Positions 34,471 through 44,548 of a stretch of 64,000 nucleotides of DNA are shown piece after piece; positions within the stretch are counted from its first letter, which is position 1; every line of letters starts with the position of its first letter. The stretch covers positions 22,707-86,706 of the forward strand of contig JBFMCR010000001.1 in NCBI GenBank assembly GCA_040754425.1, in the 5' to 3' direction. Below the pieces are notes generated by a model, which was not told where the DNA came from, did no database searches, and was given only the letters and a program-made list of their open reading frames with translations. This stretch comes from UBA6918 sp040754425. Its GTDB lineage: Bacteria > Pseudomonadota > Gammaproteobacteria > Burkholderiales > Thiobacillaceae. Made by a program: the position numbers and the translations under genes.

Positions 34471-37400
34471 ATGAACAGACAAGACCGCCTCCAGGGCACG
34501 CTCTACAGCCCCGATTTCGAACAGGATTCCTGCGGTTTCGGACTGATCGCTCAGCTGGACGACCAGCCCTCGCACACGCTGGTTGCCCGCGCCATCCATT
34601 CCCTGGGCTGCATGACCCACCGCGGCGCGATTGCCGCCGACGGGCTGTCGGGCGACGGCTGCGGTCTCTTGTTCAAGAAGCCGGACGCCTTTCTGCGCGC
34701 CGTGGCAAAAGAAGCGGGGTTCACCCTGTCCGAGCGTTATGCCGCCGGCCTGGTGTTCCTGTCGCAGGACGCCGCCCTGCGCAAGGCCGCCAAGGACGCC
34801 CTCGCCCGCGAACTCGAGGCCCAGAAACTCGTCGTGGCCGGATTCCGCAGCGTGCCGACCAATACCGGAGTGTGCGGCGAATACGCGTTGGCCTCGCTGC
34901 CGGTAATCGAGCAGGTGTTCGTCAACTGCCCGGACGCGCTCGACGAGGAACATTTCGAGCGCGCGCTCTACATCGCGCGCCGCCGCACGGAAAAGGCCCT
35001 GGCCGCCGACAAAGTGTTCTACATCCCCACCCTGTCCTCGCGCGTGGTGTCCTACAAGGGGCTGGTGATGCCGGAAAATCTGCCGGTGTTCTACCCCGAC
35101 CTCAACGACGAGCGCTTCGCCTCCTCGCTGATCGTGTTCCACCAGCGCTTCTCCACCAACACCTGGCCCGAGTGGCGCCTGGCCCAGCCCTTCCGCTTCC
35201 TCGCCCACAACGGCGAAATCAACACCCTGCAGGGCAACCGCAACTGGAGTCGCGCGCGCGAGATGAAGTTCGAATCCGACCTCATCCCGAACATGGACGA
35301 CGTGCGCCCCATCGTCGGCACCGACGGCTCCGACTCCATGAGCCTGGACAACATGGTGGAAGGGCTGGTCATGGGCGGCACCGGCCTTTTCCGCGCCGTG
35401 CGCCTTTTGGTGCCGCCGGCCTGGCAGAACGTCGAGGACATGGATCCCGACATGCGCGCCTTCTACGAATACAACTCCATGCACATGGAAGCCTGGGACG
35501 GCCCCGCCGGCCTGGTGATGACCGACGGCCGCTACGGCGTGTGCGCACTGGATAGAAATGGTTTGCGCCCTGCGCGCTGGGTGCTGACCCGCGACCGCAT
35601 CCTCACCATCGCCTCGGAAGTGGGGGTGTGGGACTACGGCGCGGAAAACGTGGAGAAGAAGGGCCGCGTGCGCCCGGGCCAGATGGTGGCGGCCGACCTC
35701 GCCACCGGCAGATTGCTGTTGCCGGAAGACATCGACGCCGAACTGAAGTCCGGCCACCCCTACCGCAAGTGGCTGAAGGAAGCCACCAAGCTCGAATTCG
35801 GCGCCTACCCGGACGGCGACATGCAGGTCATGGACGCCGCCGGCCTGCTCACGCATCAGAAACTCTTCAACGTCAGCATGGAAGAGCGCGACCAGATCCT
35901 GCGCGTGCTGGCCGAAGACGGCCAGGAAGCCATCGGCTCCATGGGCGACGACACCCCCATGGCGGTGCTCTCGCAGAAAGTGCGCTCGCCCTACGACTAC
36001 CTGCGCCAGCAGTTCGCGCAGGTGACCAACCCGCCGATCGACCCGATCCGCGAAGCCATCGTCATGTCGCTTTCGACCTGCTTCGGCCCCGAGCGCAACC
36101 TGTTCAAGGAATCCAGGGAACACGCGCATCGCCTGGAAGTGAGCTCGCCGCTCTTGTCGGAAACCGCGTTCAGGGCCATCACCGGCCAGACCGATCCGGC
36201 CTACAGGAGCCAGCGCCTGTCGCTCAACTATGATGCGGCCAAGCTTTCGCTGAAAGCCGCTGTCGAGAAACTCGCGGCCGACGCCGTGGCTGCCGTGAAA
36301 AATGGCGCGGTGATCCTGGTGCTGACCGACCGCGACATTTCCGACAAGACCCTGCCGATTCCGGCGCTGTTCGCCGTCGGCGCGGTGCACCATGCCCTCA
36401 TCGACGCCGGCTTGAGATGCGACGCCAACATCGTGGCCGAGACCGGCACTGTGCGCGATCCGCACCATTACGCCTGCCTCATCGGCTACGGCGCCACTGC
36501 GGTCTATCCCTACCTCGCCTACCAGGTCATCGCCGACCAGGTGAACAACGGCGAGTGCAAGGTGCCACTCGACAAGGCGCTGTCCAACTACCGCAAGGGC
36601 ATGGACAAGGGCATCTACAAGGTGCTGTCCAAGATGGGCATTTCGCTCGTGGCGAGCTATCGCGGCGCCCAGCTGTTCGAGGCCGTGGGCCTGCACGAAG
36701 AAGTCATCGAACTGAGTTTGAAGGGCACGGTGTCGCGCGTGTCCGGCGCCGACTTTTCCGACTTCGAAGCCGACCAGAAACTGCTGCACAAGAACGCCTG
36801 GAACCCCATGAAACGCCTGCCCGCCGGCGGCCTCTTGAAGTTCATGTTCGGCGAGGAATTCCACGCCTACAACCCAGACGTGGTGCAGCAGCTGCAGAAG
36901 GCCGTGCAGACCGGCAGCTACGAGGAATACAAAAAGTACTCCGAGATCGTGAACACCCGCCCGGTGGCGATGATGCGCGACCTCATGCAGGTGAAGTTCG
37001 GCGCCAACAAGCCGATTCCCATCGACGAGGTCGAGCCGATCGAAGAAATTTTGAAGCGCTTCGACTCGGCCGGCATGAGCCTGGGCGCGCTGTCGCCGGA
37101 AGCGCACGAGGCGCTGGCCGAGGGCATGAACCGCATCGGCGGGCGCTCCAACTCGGGCGAGGGCGGCGAAGATCCGAAGCGCTACGGCACCGCCAAGACC
37201 TCCAAGATCAAGCAGGTGGCCTCAGGGCGTTTCGGCGTCACCCCGGCATATCTCGTCAACGCCGAAGTGTTGCAGATCAAGATCGCGCAGGGCGCCAAGC
37301 CCGGCGAGGGCGGCCAGCTGCCCGGCGACAAGGTGTCGCCGCTCATTGCATCGCTTCGTTACTGCAAGCCCGGCACGCCGCTGATTTCGCCGCCGCCGCA

Positions 37401-38952
37401 CCATGACATCTATTCCATCGAAGACCTGGCGCAGCTGATTTTCGACCTCAAGCAGGTGAACCCCGCCGCTCAGGTGTCGGTGAAGCTGGTGGCCGAGCCC
37501 GGCGTGGGCACGGTCGCGGCAGGCGTGGCCAAGGCCTATGCCGACCTCATCACCATTTCCGGCTATGACGGCGGCACAGGCGCCTCGCCCTTGACCAGCG
37601 TGAAATACGCCGGTACGCCCTGGGAGCTGGGGCTTTCCGAAGCTCAGCAGGTGCTGCGCGCCAACGGACTGCGCGGCCGCGTGCGCGTGCAGACCGACGG
37701 CGGTCTCAAGACCGGCCTGGACGTGGTCAAGGCCGCCATCCTCGGCGCGGAGTCCTTCGGCTTCGGCACCGGCCCCATGGTGGCGCTGGGCTGCAAGTAC
37801 CTGCGCATCTGCCATCTGAACAACTGCGCCACCGGCGTGGCCACGCAAAACGACAAGCTGAGGAAAGAGCACTTCATCGGCCTGCCCGACATGGTGGTGA
37901 ACTTCTTCACCTTCATGGCCATGGAAACGCGCGAACTGATGGCGCGGCTGGGCGTGAGAAAACTCACCGACCTCATCGGTCGCACCGATCTCATCGAGCT
38001 GATGGAAGGCCAGACGCCGAAGCAGCAAAAACTCAAGCTCGACGTGCTGTTAAGCCAGGGCGGCATCCCCGCCGACGCGCCGCGCTTTGCACAGCAGGAG
38101 CGCAACCCCTCGTTCGACAAGGGCGAGCTGGCGGAAAAAATGGTGGCCGACTGCGCGCCCTTCATCAGGAGCGGCAGGAAGAAGTCCTTCACCTACGCCA
38201 TCCGGAACGTGAACCGCTCCATCGGCGCGCGCGTGTCCGGCGAGATCGCCCGCGCGCACGGCGATGCCGGCCTGCCCGACGACACCCTGCACATCAAGCT
38301 CATCGGCTCGGCCGGCCAGAGCTTCGGCGTGTGGAACGCCACAGGCCTCACCCTGGAACTCGAAGGCGACGCCAACGACTACGTCGGCAAGGGCATGAAC
38401 GGCGGCCGTCTGGTGATCTACCCGCCCAAGGTTTCGACCTTCGAGCCGCACCGCAACATCATCATTGGCAACACCTGCCTGTACGGCGCCACCGGCGGCG
38501 AGCTGTTCGCCGCAGGCCAGGCCGGCGAACGCTTCGGCGTGCGCAACTCCGGGGCGTTTGCCGTCATCGAGGGCGCGGGCGACCACTGCTGCGAATACAT
38601 GACCGGCGGCACCGTGATCGTGCTGGGCGACACCGGCCTCAACTTCGGCGCCGGCATGTCGGGCGGCATGGCCTTCGTCTACGACGAGTCGGAAAAATTC
38701 CCCACCCGCATCAATCACGAACTGGTCGACGCGACCAAGCTGGTCGGCGACGAGACCGAGCCCTACCGCGTGTTTCTTAAAGCCGGCATCGAACGCCACC
38801 TGGCGCTCACCGCAAGCCCGCGCGCAAAGTGGCTGCTCGACAGCCTCGACACCGAGATTGGCAAATTCTGGCTGGTGAAGCCCAAGCGCATTTCGCTGGA
38901 AGACCTGCTCGACGACCTGCCCGGCGCGAAAAAGGAAGCGGTTGCCGCCTGA
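34471..38952 (+). CDS. gltB: Glutamate synthase (NADPH) large subunit
   Basis: Alpha subunit of glutamate synthase, 1493 residues. It makes two glutamates from glutamine and 2-oxoglutarate and is central to ammonium assimilation with glutamine synthetase. The N-terminal class II glutaminase nucleophile is Cys21 (DSCGFG), exposed after removal of a 20-residue propeptide. The middle and FMN domains follow, with the [3Fe-4S] motif C-x5-C-x4-C (CKYLRICHLNNC) and the C-terminal beta-helix GXGXG domain (NDYVGKGMNGGRLVIYP). All key motifs are intact. gltD follows after 148 bp. Confidence 0.97.
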   Translation: MNRQDRLQGTLYSPDFEQDSCGFGLIAQLDDQPSHTLVARAIHSLGCMTHRGAIAADGLSGDGCGLLFKKPDAFLRAVAKEAGFTLSERYAAGLVFLSQDAALRKAAKDALARELEAQKLVVAGFRSVPTNTGVCGEYALASLPVIEQVFVNCPDALDEEHFERALYIARRRTEKALAADKVFYIPTLSSRVVSYKGLVMPENLPVFYPDLNDERFASSLIVFHQRFSTNTWPEWRLAQPFRFLAHNGEINTLQGNRNWSRAREMKFESDLIPNMDDVRPIVGTDGSDSMSLDNMVEGLVMGGTGLFRAVRLLVPPAWQNVEDMDPDMRAFYEYNSMHMEAWDGPAGLVMTDGRYGVCALDRNGLRPARWVLTRDRILTIASEVGVWDYGAENVEKKGRVRPGQMVAADLATGRLLLPEDIDAELKSGHPYRKWLKEATKLEFGAYPDGDMQVMDAAGLLTHQKLFNVSMEERDQILRVLAEDGQEAIGSMGDDTPMAVLSQKVRSPYDYLRQQFAQVTNPPIDPIREAIVMSLSTCFGPERNLFKESREHAHRLEVSSPLLSETAFRAITGQTDPAYRSQRLSLNYDAAKLSLKAAVEKLAADAVAAVKNGAVILVLTDRDISDKTLPIPALFAVGAVHHALIDAGLRCDANIVAETGTVRDPHHYACLIGYGATAVYPYLAYQVIADQVNNGECKVPLDKALSNYRKGMDKGIYKVLSKMGISLVASYRGAQLFEAVGLHEEVIELSLKGTVSRVSGADFSDFEADQKLLHKNAWNPMKRLPAGGLLKFMFGEEFHAYNPDVVQQLQKAVQTGSYEEYKKYSEIVNTRPVAMMRDLMQVKFGANKPIPIDEVEPIEEILKRFDSAGMSLGALSPEAHEALAEGMNRIGGRSNSGEGGEDPKRYGTAKTSKIKQVASGRFGVTPAYLVNAEVLQIKIAQGAKPGEGGQLPGDKVSPLIASLRYCKPGTPLISPPPHHDIYSIEDLAQLIFDLKQVNPAAQVSVKLVAEPGVGTVAAGVAKAYADLITISGYDGGTGASPLTSVKYAGTPWELGLSEAQQVLRANGLRGRVRVQTDGGLKTGLDVVKAAILGAESFGFGTGPMVALGCKYLRICHLNNCATGVATQNDKLRKEHFIGLPDMVVNFFTFMAMETRELMARLGVRKLTDLIGRTDLIELMEGQTPKQQKLKLDVLLSQGGIPADAPRFAQQERNPSFDKGELAEKMVADCAPFIRSGRKKSFTYAIRNVNRSIGARVSGEIARAHGDAGLPDDTLHIKLIGSAGQSFGVWNATGLTLELEGDANDYVGKGMNGGRLVIYPPKVSTFEPHRNIIIGNTCLYGATGGELFAAGQAGERFGVRNSGAFAVIEGAGDHCCEYMTGGTVIVLGDTGLNFGAGMSGGMAFVYDESEKFPTRINHELVDATKLVGDETEPYRVFLKAGIERHLALTASPRAKWLLDSLDTEIGKFWLVKPKRISLEDLLDDLPGAKKEAVAA

Positions 38953-38977
38953 TGAACGCAATGCCTGCAAACATCTT

Positions 38978-39041
38978 GAACAAAGAGGACATGAGGGACA
39001 AGAGGGAATATGATTTCGCCTTCCTCCTGTCCTCCTTGTTC
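38978..39041. repeat. Inverted repeat in the gltB-gltD gap
   Basis: GAACAAAGAGGACA (38978-38991) and TGTCCTCCTTGTTC (39028-39041) are inverse copies with one mismatch, and six T follow at 39043-39048. The purine-rich 'gaggacatgagggacaagaggga' stretch between them looks like a dispersed intergenic repeat. On the transcript it could act as an attenuator or processing site that lowers gltD relative to gltB. Confidence 0.5.
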
Positions 39042-39100
39042 GTTTTTTCCGCACTGCACCTCCCTGCCCGGATGGTCTGCCGAAACTGGTATGAATAACC

Positions 39101-40528
39101 ATGTCTGACGTTTTTCAGTTTCTGAACAAACCCCGCCGCGACGGCGAAAAGACCGCCGCGGTAATCCGCATCCACGAGTTCAAGGAAATCTACGCCAAGA
39201 TGGACGAGGCGCACGCCAGGGAACAGGCGGGGCGTTGCCTGGGCTGCGGCAATCCTTACTGCGAGTGGAAGTGCCCGGTGCACAACTACATCCCCAATTG
39301 GCTCAAGCTGGTGGATGAAGGCCGCCTGTTCGAGGCAGCGGAGCTTTCGCACCAGACCAATTCCCTGCCCGAGGTGTGCGGTCGCGTGTGCCCGCAGGAT
39401 CGCCTGTGCGAAGGGGCCTGCACGCTCAACAGCGACGGCTTCGACGGCAAGGGCGGCTTCGGCGCGGTGACCATCGGCCAGATCGAGAAATACATTTCCG
39501 AGGAGGCCTTCAAGGCCGGCTGGCGCCCCGACATGAGCCAGGTGAAATCCACCGGCAAGAAGGTCGCCATCATCGGCGCCGGACCCGCGGGCCTCGGCTG
39601 CGCCGACGTGCTGGCGAGAAACGGCGTGAAGGCCGTGGTGTTCGACCGCTATCCCGAAATCGGCGGCCTGCTCACCTACGGCATCCCCGAATTCAAAATG
39701 GAAAAGTGGGTCATGACCCGCCGCCGCGAAGTGTTCGAGGCCATGGGCATCGAGTTTTGCCTCAACACCGAAGTCGGCCGCGACGTGCAGATGGCCGATC
39801 TCATGAAGGAATACGACGCCGTGTTCCTCGGCATGGGCACTTATACCTACATGAAAGGCGGCTTCCCCGGCGAGGATCTCCCCGGTGTGCTGGAAGCGCT
39901 GCCCTTCCTGATTTCCAACGTGAAGAACTGCCTCGGCCAGCTTTCCAAGGACGAAGTGTTCCACGACATGAAAGGCCAGCGCGTGGTGGTGCTGGGCGGC
40001 GGCGACACCGCCATGGACTGCAACCGCACCTCCATCCGCCAGGGCGCGATTTCCGTGACCTGCGCCTACCGCCGCGACGAAGCCAACATGCCCGGCTCCA
40101 AGCGCGAGGTCGCCAACGCCAAGGAAGAGGGCGTGAAGTTCCTGTGGAACCGCCAGCCGGTGGAAATCGTCGGCGACGGCCGCGTCGAGGGCATCAAGCT
40201 CGTCACCACCGAACTCGGCCCTCCCGATGCTCGCGGCCGCCGCACGCCGGTCGTCGTCCCGGGTTCCGAGGAAATCGTGCCGGCGGACCGTGTTATCATC
40301 GCCTTCGGCTTCCGTCCCAATCCCCAGCCGTGGTTTGCCGACCTCGGCCTCACCACCGATCCGGCCGGACGCGTCATCGCCAAGGGCAATACCCACGCCT
40401 TCCAGACCGCCAACGAAAAAATCTTCGCCGGCGGCGACATGGTGCGCGGCTCCGACCTCGTCGTCACCGCCGTGTGGGAAGGACGCGAAGCAGCCAAGGG
40501 CATACTCGGCTACCTCGGCCTGAATTAA
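39101..40528 (+). CDS. gltD: Glutamate synthase (NADPH) small subunit
   Basis: Beta subunit of glutamate synthase, 475 residues. It oxidises NADPH at FAD and passes electrons through its [4Fe-4S] clusters to GltB. The N-terminal cysteine motifs (CLGCGNPYCEWKCP and CGRVCPQDRLCEGAC) bind the clusters. FAD-binding GAGPAGLGCAD and the NADPH-binding GGGDTAMDC Rossmann motifs follow, and GGDMVRGSDLVVTAVWEGR closes the FAD site. Length and motifs are standard. A bidirectional terminator follows. Confidence 0.96.
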   Translation: MSDVFQFLNKPRRDGEKTAAVIRIHEFKEIYAKMDEAHAREQAGRCLGCGNPYCEWKCPVHNYIPNWLKLVDEGRLFEAAELSHQTNSLPEVCGRVCPQDRLCEGACTLNSDGFDGKGGFGAVTIGQIEKYISEEAFKAGWRPDMSQVKSTGKKVAIIGAGPAGLGCADVLARNGVKAVVFDRYPEIGGLLTYGIPEFKMEKWVMTRRREVFEAMGIEFCLNTEVGRDVQMADLMKEYDAVFLGMGTYTYMKGGFPGEDLPGVLEALPFLISNVKNCLGQLSKDEVFHDMKGQRVVVLGGGDTAMDCNRTSIRQGAISVTCAYRRDEANMPGSKREVANAKEEGVKFLWNRQPVEIVGDGRVEGIKLVTTELGPPDARGRRTPVVVPGSEEIVPADRVIIAFGFRPNPQPWFADLGLTTDPAGRVIAKGNTHAFQTANEKIFAGGDMVRGSDLVVTAVWEGREAAKGILGYLGLN

Positions 40529-40549
40529 GCTCTCTCGCCATTACAGACC

Positions 40550-40584
40550 AAAACGAGGCCGGGAAATCCTAGCCTCGTTTTTTT
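40550..40584. terminator. Bidirectional terminator between gltD and fadL-like gene
   Basis: A perfect 10-bp stem AAAACGAGGC / GCCTCGTTTT has T7 on the plus strand (40578-40584) and T4 on the minus strand. It serves the convergent gltD and outer-membrane porin genes. Confidence 0.88.
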
Positions 40585-40595
40585 CATGCAACAAA

Positions 40596-41750
40596 TCAGA
40601 ACAGGTAGCTGTAGGTGAACTGCCAGTTCACCTGACTGTGCTCGATGATCATGCCGCCATTGCCGAAAGGCGGCAGCGGCCCGGTACCTGTCACCGACAC
40701 TTGGGGCACGTAGCTCAGCGAGAAGTTGATCCGGGACTGCTTGTTGAAAGCATAGCCGAAGCCCGCCGTGTAATGGTCTTCGACGATGGCAGGCCACAGG
40801 TAAGAGACGAACTGGTCGGGGATGGGGTTCTTGCCGTGGTTGTAGCCCACGCGCCCGGTGAAGGCATCGCTGAACTTGTAGGCCAGCCCCAGCGCGATCA
40901 CGGTCTGGTTGTCCCAGTCCTGCCGGAACGGGAATGCGGCGCCCAGCGGGTTGCGTATGGTGACGGTGTTCATGCTGTCGTTCCACAAAATCTGCTTGAT
41001 ATCGGCCGCGGCCATCAGGCGCTCACTCGCCTGCCAGGCGAAGCCCAGGCCCGCCATGGCCGGCATGTCGAAGCCGGTCACCTCGTAGCCGCCGCCATCC
41101 AGGTCCGGCAAATTGCCGGCGGACTGGTACACGCCGCCGACGGTGAGGGTGTCATTCACCTGATAGGCGAAGCCCAGCTTGGCGGCGAGGCTGTAACCCT
41201 TGGCCTTGCCGGTGAAATCGCTGTCGTCCTGGAAATTGATGCCGAACAAGGGCACGGACAAATCCATGCCCGCCCACACCACATCGACGCTGCCGCCCAC
41301 GTTGAGGCGCGGGCCGGCCTGCCAGGCCAGCGGGAAAATCACACGCCCCACGCCCACCTGCGCCATGTCGCCGGTGGCGTATTCGGTGCCCATGCCGCCC
41401 TGACCGTAGATGCCCACGCCATAGGTGAATTCGCCCTGCTTTTTGACATAGCCGAAAGCCGGCATGTAGAACGCATCCGCGCTGGACGTGCCGAAGCCCG
41501 GCGTGGTTTCCACATCCGGGCCGACATAGCCCGCCATCACGTCGATACGGCGGCCCTCCGCCATCAGGCCGAGCGTGGCGGGATTGTTGGCCATCGCCGC
41601 CGTGCCGTTGTCGTAGGCCATGGCCGCGCCGCCCAGGGCGGTAGCGATCGGCCCGTACCCCTCCATGATCATGCCGTTGGTGGCATGCGCCAAGCCGGGC
41701 GCAAACGTGCCCGCCGCGGCGAAGCAGGCCGCGATTTTCCTGAAATGCAT
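40596..41750 (-). CDS. FadL/OmpP1-family outer-membrane hydrophobic-compound channel
   Basis: A 384-residue outer-membrane barrel. The signal peptide ends at about residue 23 (AHA). The mature N-terminus TNGMIMEGYGPIATALGGAAMAYDNGTAAMANNPATL is the hatch segment of FadL-like proteins, seen here as the NGM...GAAMAYDNGT...NNPA motif set. Beta-strands follow and the chain ends in Phe (YSYLF). It should let fatty acids or aromatic hydrocarbons through the outer membrane; the substrate is unknown. The start at 41750 has a GGGAGACC ribosome-binding site. It is a single gene, divergent from the antiporter. Confidence 0.85.
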   Translation of the reverse strand: MHFRKIAACFAAAGTFAPGLAHATNGMIMEGYGPIATALGGAAMAYDNGTAAMANNPATLGLMAEGRRIDVMAGYVGPDVETTPGFGTSSADAFYMPAFGYVKKQGEFTYGVGIYGQGGMGTEYATGDMAQVGVGRVIFPLAWQAGPRLNVGGSVDVVWAGMDLSVPLFGINFQDDSDFTGKAKGYSLAAKLGFAYQVNDTLTVGGVYQSAGNLPDLDGGGYEVTGFDMPAMAGLGFAWQASERLMAAADIKQILWNDSMNTVTIRNPLGAAFPFRQDWDNQTVIALGLAYKFSDAFTGRVGYNHGKNPIPDQFVSYLWPAIVEDHYTAGFGYAFNKQSRINFSLSYVPQVSVTGTGPLPPFGNGGMIIEHSQVNWQFTYSYLF

Positions 41751-41894
41751 CGAGAGGTCTCCCCTTATTGCTGTTAAGACAAAACCGCGCATTGTACCGA
41801 ATGCCCGGCGAGGCAAACACCAGGTTTTTGTGCGGATATTCGGCGCACGGGCCCGGCATTGCCGCGCATACCGCCGCCTGTTATGGTTGCGGCC

Positions 41895-43679
41895 ATGGAG
41901 CATTCCCTGCTGAGCCTCGCCGCCATCGCCGTGCTGGGCATTTCCGCCCAATGGCTGGGCTGGCGACTGCGGCTTCCTTCCATCCTGCTGCTGCTCGTAT
42001 TCGGCATCCTCGCCGGCCCGGTGACGGGCTTCCTACAGCCCGAGGAATTGTTCGGCAAGCTGCTGTACCCCTTCGTCTCGCTGTCGGTCGCAGTCATCCT
42101 GTTCGAAGGCGGCCTGAGCCTTTCGCTCAAGGAGTTGCGCGAGGTCGGCGGGGTGATGACGCGCCTGCTCACCATCGGCGCGCTCGCAACCTGGCTGTTG
42201 AGCGCATGCGCGGCACGCTGGATCCTGGGCTTCGACTGGCCGCTGGCCACGCTGCTGGGCGCCATCCTCGTGGTCACCGGCCCCACCGTCATCACGCCCA
42301 TGCTGCGCCACATCCGTCCGCTCGGCATCACCGGCCCCACCCTGAAATGGGAAAGCATCGTCATTGACCCGCTCGGCGCCGTGCTGGCGGTGCTGGTGTT
42401 CCAGGTCATCACTTTGGCAGCCGACAGTTGGAGCGATGTCGCACTGTCCCTGCTCGGCACCATCGCGGTCGGCAGCCTGGCAGGGGGGCTGGGCGCGCTG
42501 CTCATGGTGGTGTTCCTGAAAAAGGACTGGGTGCCCGACTTCCTGCAAAACCCGGTGACGCTGATGCTGGTGGTCGCGATGTTTACCGCCTCCAACCTGC
42601 TCAGCCACGAATCCGGCCTGCTGACGGTGACCGTGATGGGTTTCGCCATGGCCAACCAGAAACTGGTCCGCGTGCACCACATCATCGAATTCAAGGAAAA
42701 CCTGCGCGTGATGCTGATCGCAACGGTGTTCATCCTGCTCGCGGCCAACCTGCGCCCGGCGGATCTCGCCAGCGTCGGCTACCTCAGCATTCCCTTCCTG
42801 CTGGCCCTGCTGTTCGTCGTGCGGCCGGTATCGGTCTTCGCCGCGACGCTGGGCTCGAAGCTGACGACGCAGGAAAAACTGTTCCTGTCCTGGATGGCGC
42901 CGCGCGGCATCGTGGCCGCGGCGGTGTCCTCGGTATTCGCGCTGCGTCTGCAGGAACTCGGCTATCCGGGCGCGGAAAAGCTGGTGGCGGCAACCTTCCT
43001 GGTCATCATCGGCACGGTGGTGGTCTATGGGCTCAGTTCGGGGCCGCTCGCCAGGCGCCTGCAACTGACCCAGGCCGAGGCCGACGGCATCCTGTTCCTT
43101 GGCGGGCGCTTCTGGGTACGGCGCATCGCCAAGGCAGTGCAGGAAGAGGGCTACCCCGTGCTGCTGGTGGACAACACGCTGCACAACGTGCTGGCCGCGC
43201 GCATGGAAGGCCTGCCCGCCGTCTATGCCAGCGCGTTCTCCGAATCGGTGCTGGAAAAAGTCAGCCTGGGCGGCATCGGACGCCTGCTGGCCATGACCGG
43301 GAACGACGACACCAACGCCCTGGCGGGGCTGCATTTCGCCTCGGTATTCGGCCGCAGCCAGATCTTCCAGCTGGCGCCCGAGGAAAAAAGCCTGCCGGGC
43401 GAAGCCTCTCCGCACTTGCGCGGCCGCATCCTGTTTGGCGAAGACGTCAGCCACATGAAACTGACCCAGCGCTTTCTCGACGACTGGACGATCAAAAAAA
43501 CGCGGCTGAGCGAGAGTTTCCCCTTTGAAGCGCTGACGACCCACTACGCCGGCAACATCATCCCGCTATTTCTCATCACCGCCGATGGCAAACTGCGCAT
43601 CTTCAGCCCGGACGCACAACTGGACCCGCAGCCTGGGCAGACCGTGATCAGCCTGGTCAAACCCGGAACCGGGGATTAG
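41895..43679 (+). CDS. CPA-family cation:proton antiporter with C-terminal TrkA/RCK-like domain
   Basis: Monovalent cation/H+ antiporter of 594 residues. About 12 hydrophobic segments (1-390) include LFEGGLSLSL and GPTVITPMLRHIRP, typical of NhaP-type CPA1 exchangers with the ND-like site at IVIDPLGAVLAV. The soluble C-terminus (about 395-590) resembles an RCK_N/TrkA-N ligand-binding fold (LFLGGRFWVRRIAKA, LVDNTLHNVLAARMEG, MTGNDDTNALA), suggesting regulation by nucleotide. K+ or Na+ cannot be told apart. ATG at 41895 was chosen; 41883 is an alternative. Confidence 0.82.
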   Translation: MEHSLLSLAAIAVLGISAQWLGWRLRLPSILLLLVFGILAGPVTGFLQPEELFGKLLYPFVSLSVAVILFEGGLSLSLKELREVGGVMTRLLTIGALATWLLSACAARWILGFDWPLATLLGAILVVTGPTVITPMLRHIRPLGITGPTLKWESIVIDPLGAVLAVLVFQVITLAADSWSDVALSLLGTIAVGSLAGGLGALLMVVFLKKDWVPDFLQNPVTLMLVVAMFTASNLLSHESGLLTVTVMGFAMANQKLVRVHHIIEFKENLRVMLIATVFILLAANLRPADLASVGYLSIPFLLALLFVVRPVSVFAATLGSKLTTQEKLFLSWMAPRGIVAAAVSSVFALRLQELGYPGAEKLVAATFLVIIGTVVVYGLSSGPLARRLQLTQAEADGILFLGGRFWVRRIAKAVQEEGYPVLLVDNTLHNVLAARMEGLPAVYASAFSESVLEKVSLGGIGRLLAMTGNDDTNALAGLHFASVFGRSQIFQLAPEEKSLPGEASPHLRGRILFGEDVSHMKLTQRFLDDWTIKKTRLSESFPFEALTTHYAGNIIPLFLITADGKLRIFSPDAQLDPQPGQTVISLVKPGTGD

Positions 43680-44025
43680 AGCAGGTCAAGGAGACCGCAT
43701 CGGGATTGTTTTGTGCGGCTCGCAGGTAATTGATGCCGACTCTTTTGGTTGCGATGCTGGCCCTGCCTGGCCTGGCGTCAAGAAGAAGCCGGGTTGGGGC
43801 GGGTTGGCATGAAGGCTGCGGCCGCTTCCGGTTCCATGTCGGCCATCCTTCCGCCCGCCCCCCGGACCGAAGGCATGCGCATTCGCGAACAACAGCACCG
43901 ACAGCAAGGTCATCGCATGTCGGACTTTGTACCGTATGTTCTCTCCAAACAGATCTGGCACGCCAGCACTATAATCAAGCTGAGCTCGGCCAATAATCGG
44001 TCATCATCACGCGGGGGAGAGACTC
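43680..44025. other. 346-bp intergenic stretch without a convincing gene
   Basis: The stretch lies between the antiporter and the TlpA-like gene. A leftward open frame (43913-43686, 75 codons) starts with a signal-peptide-like MTLLSVLLFANAHAFG but has no recognisable domain or good start context. On the plus strand TATAAT at 43970-43975 lies 51 bp before the TlpA-like ATG and may be its -10 box; no clear -35 is seen. Confidence 0.5.
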
Positions 44026-44520
44026 ATGCTGCAGCGTATTCTTGCTCTGCTGATCCTGCTGCTTTTCTCGACGGCCATCCATGCGGCCGCACCCAGCGTC
44101 GAACTGCGCGATCTCGACGGCAGGCCGCGCAATGCCAATGAATTCATCGGTCACGGCAAATGGACCGTGGTGGTGGCGTGGGCGCACGATTGCCTGATCT
44201 GCAAGCGTGAAATCCATGAAATGGCGGCCTTCCACGTTGCGCACAAGGACAGGGATGCCATCGTGCTCGGTGTGTCGATCGACGGCATGGACAAGCTTCG
44301 GGAGGCGCGCGAATTCGTGGCGGACCACAAGCTGCCTTTCGTCAACCTCATCGCCGAACCGGAGCAGGAAGTGATGATGGCATTCGGCGGCGGTCCGTTC
44401 ATAGGCACGCCGACTTATTACATCTACGACCCCAGCGGGAAAATCGTCGCCCGCAACGTCGGCCCCACATCGCAGCATGATGTCGAGAAGTTCATCGACG
44501 GCTACAACGCGAATCCCTAG
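44026..44520 (+). CDS. Exported TlpA/AhpC-type thioredoxin-fold protein
   Basis: A 164-residue periplasmic redoxin. The signal peptide ends at about residue 22 (IHAAA). The active motif CLIC (about residues 56-59) sits after the WAHD strand, and a cis-Pro loop GTPTYYIYDP is present near residue 127. The family reduces disulfides in cytochrome c maturation or serves as a peroxidase; the partner here is not visible. A ribosome-binding site GGGGGAGAG precedes the ATG. It lies upstream of the sucrose operon but 168 bp separate them and no functional link is evident. Confidence 0.8.
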   Translation: MLQRILALLILLLFSTAIHAAAPSVELRDLDGRPRNANEFIGHGKWTVVVAWAHDCLICKREIHEMAAFHVAHKDRDAIVLGVSIDGMDKLREAREFVADHKLPFVNLIAEPEQEVMMAFGGGPFIGTPTYYIYDPSGKIVARNVGPTSQHDVEKFIDGYNANP

Positions 44521-44548
44521 CTGCACCCGCACACCCGTCTTGAAGCCC

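Noticed and set aside
33820..37107. Very long leftward open frame (1095 codons) over gltB
   Set aside because: It is antisense to an intact, motif-complete gltB, is His/Gly/Arg-rich low-complexity, and has no recognisable domain. Such frames are expected in GC-rich DNA.
43686..43913. Small exported protein on the minus strand
   Set aside because: A signal-peptide-like start is present, but the rest is composition-biased, with no ribosome-binding site and no domain.
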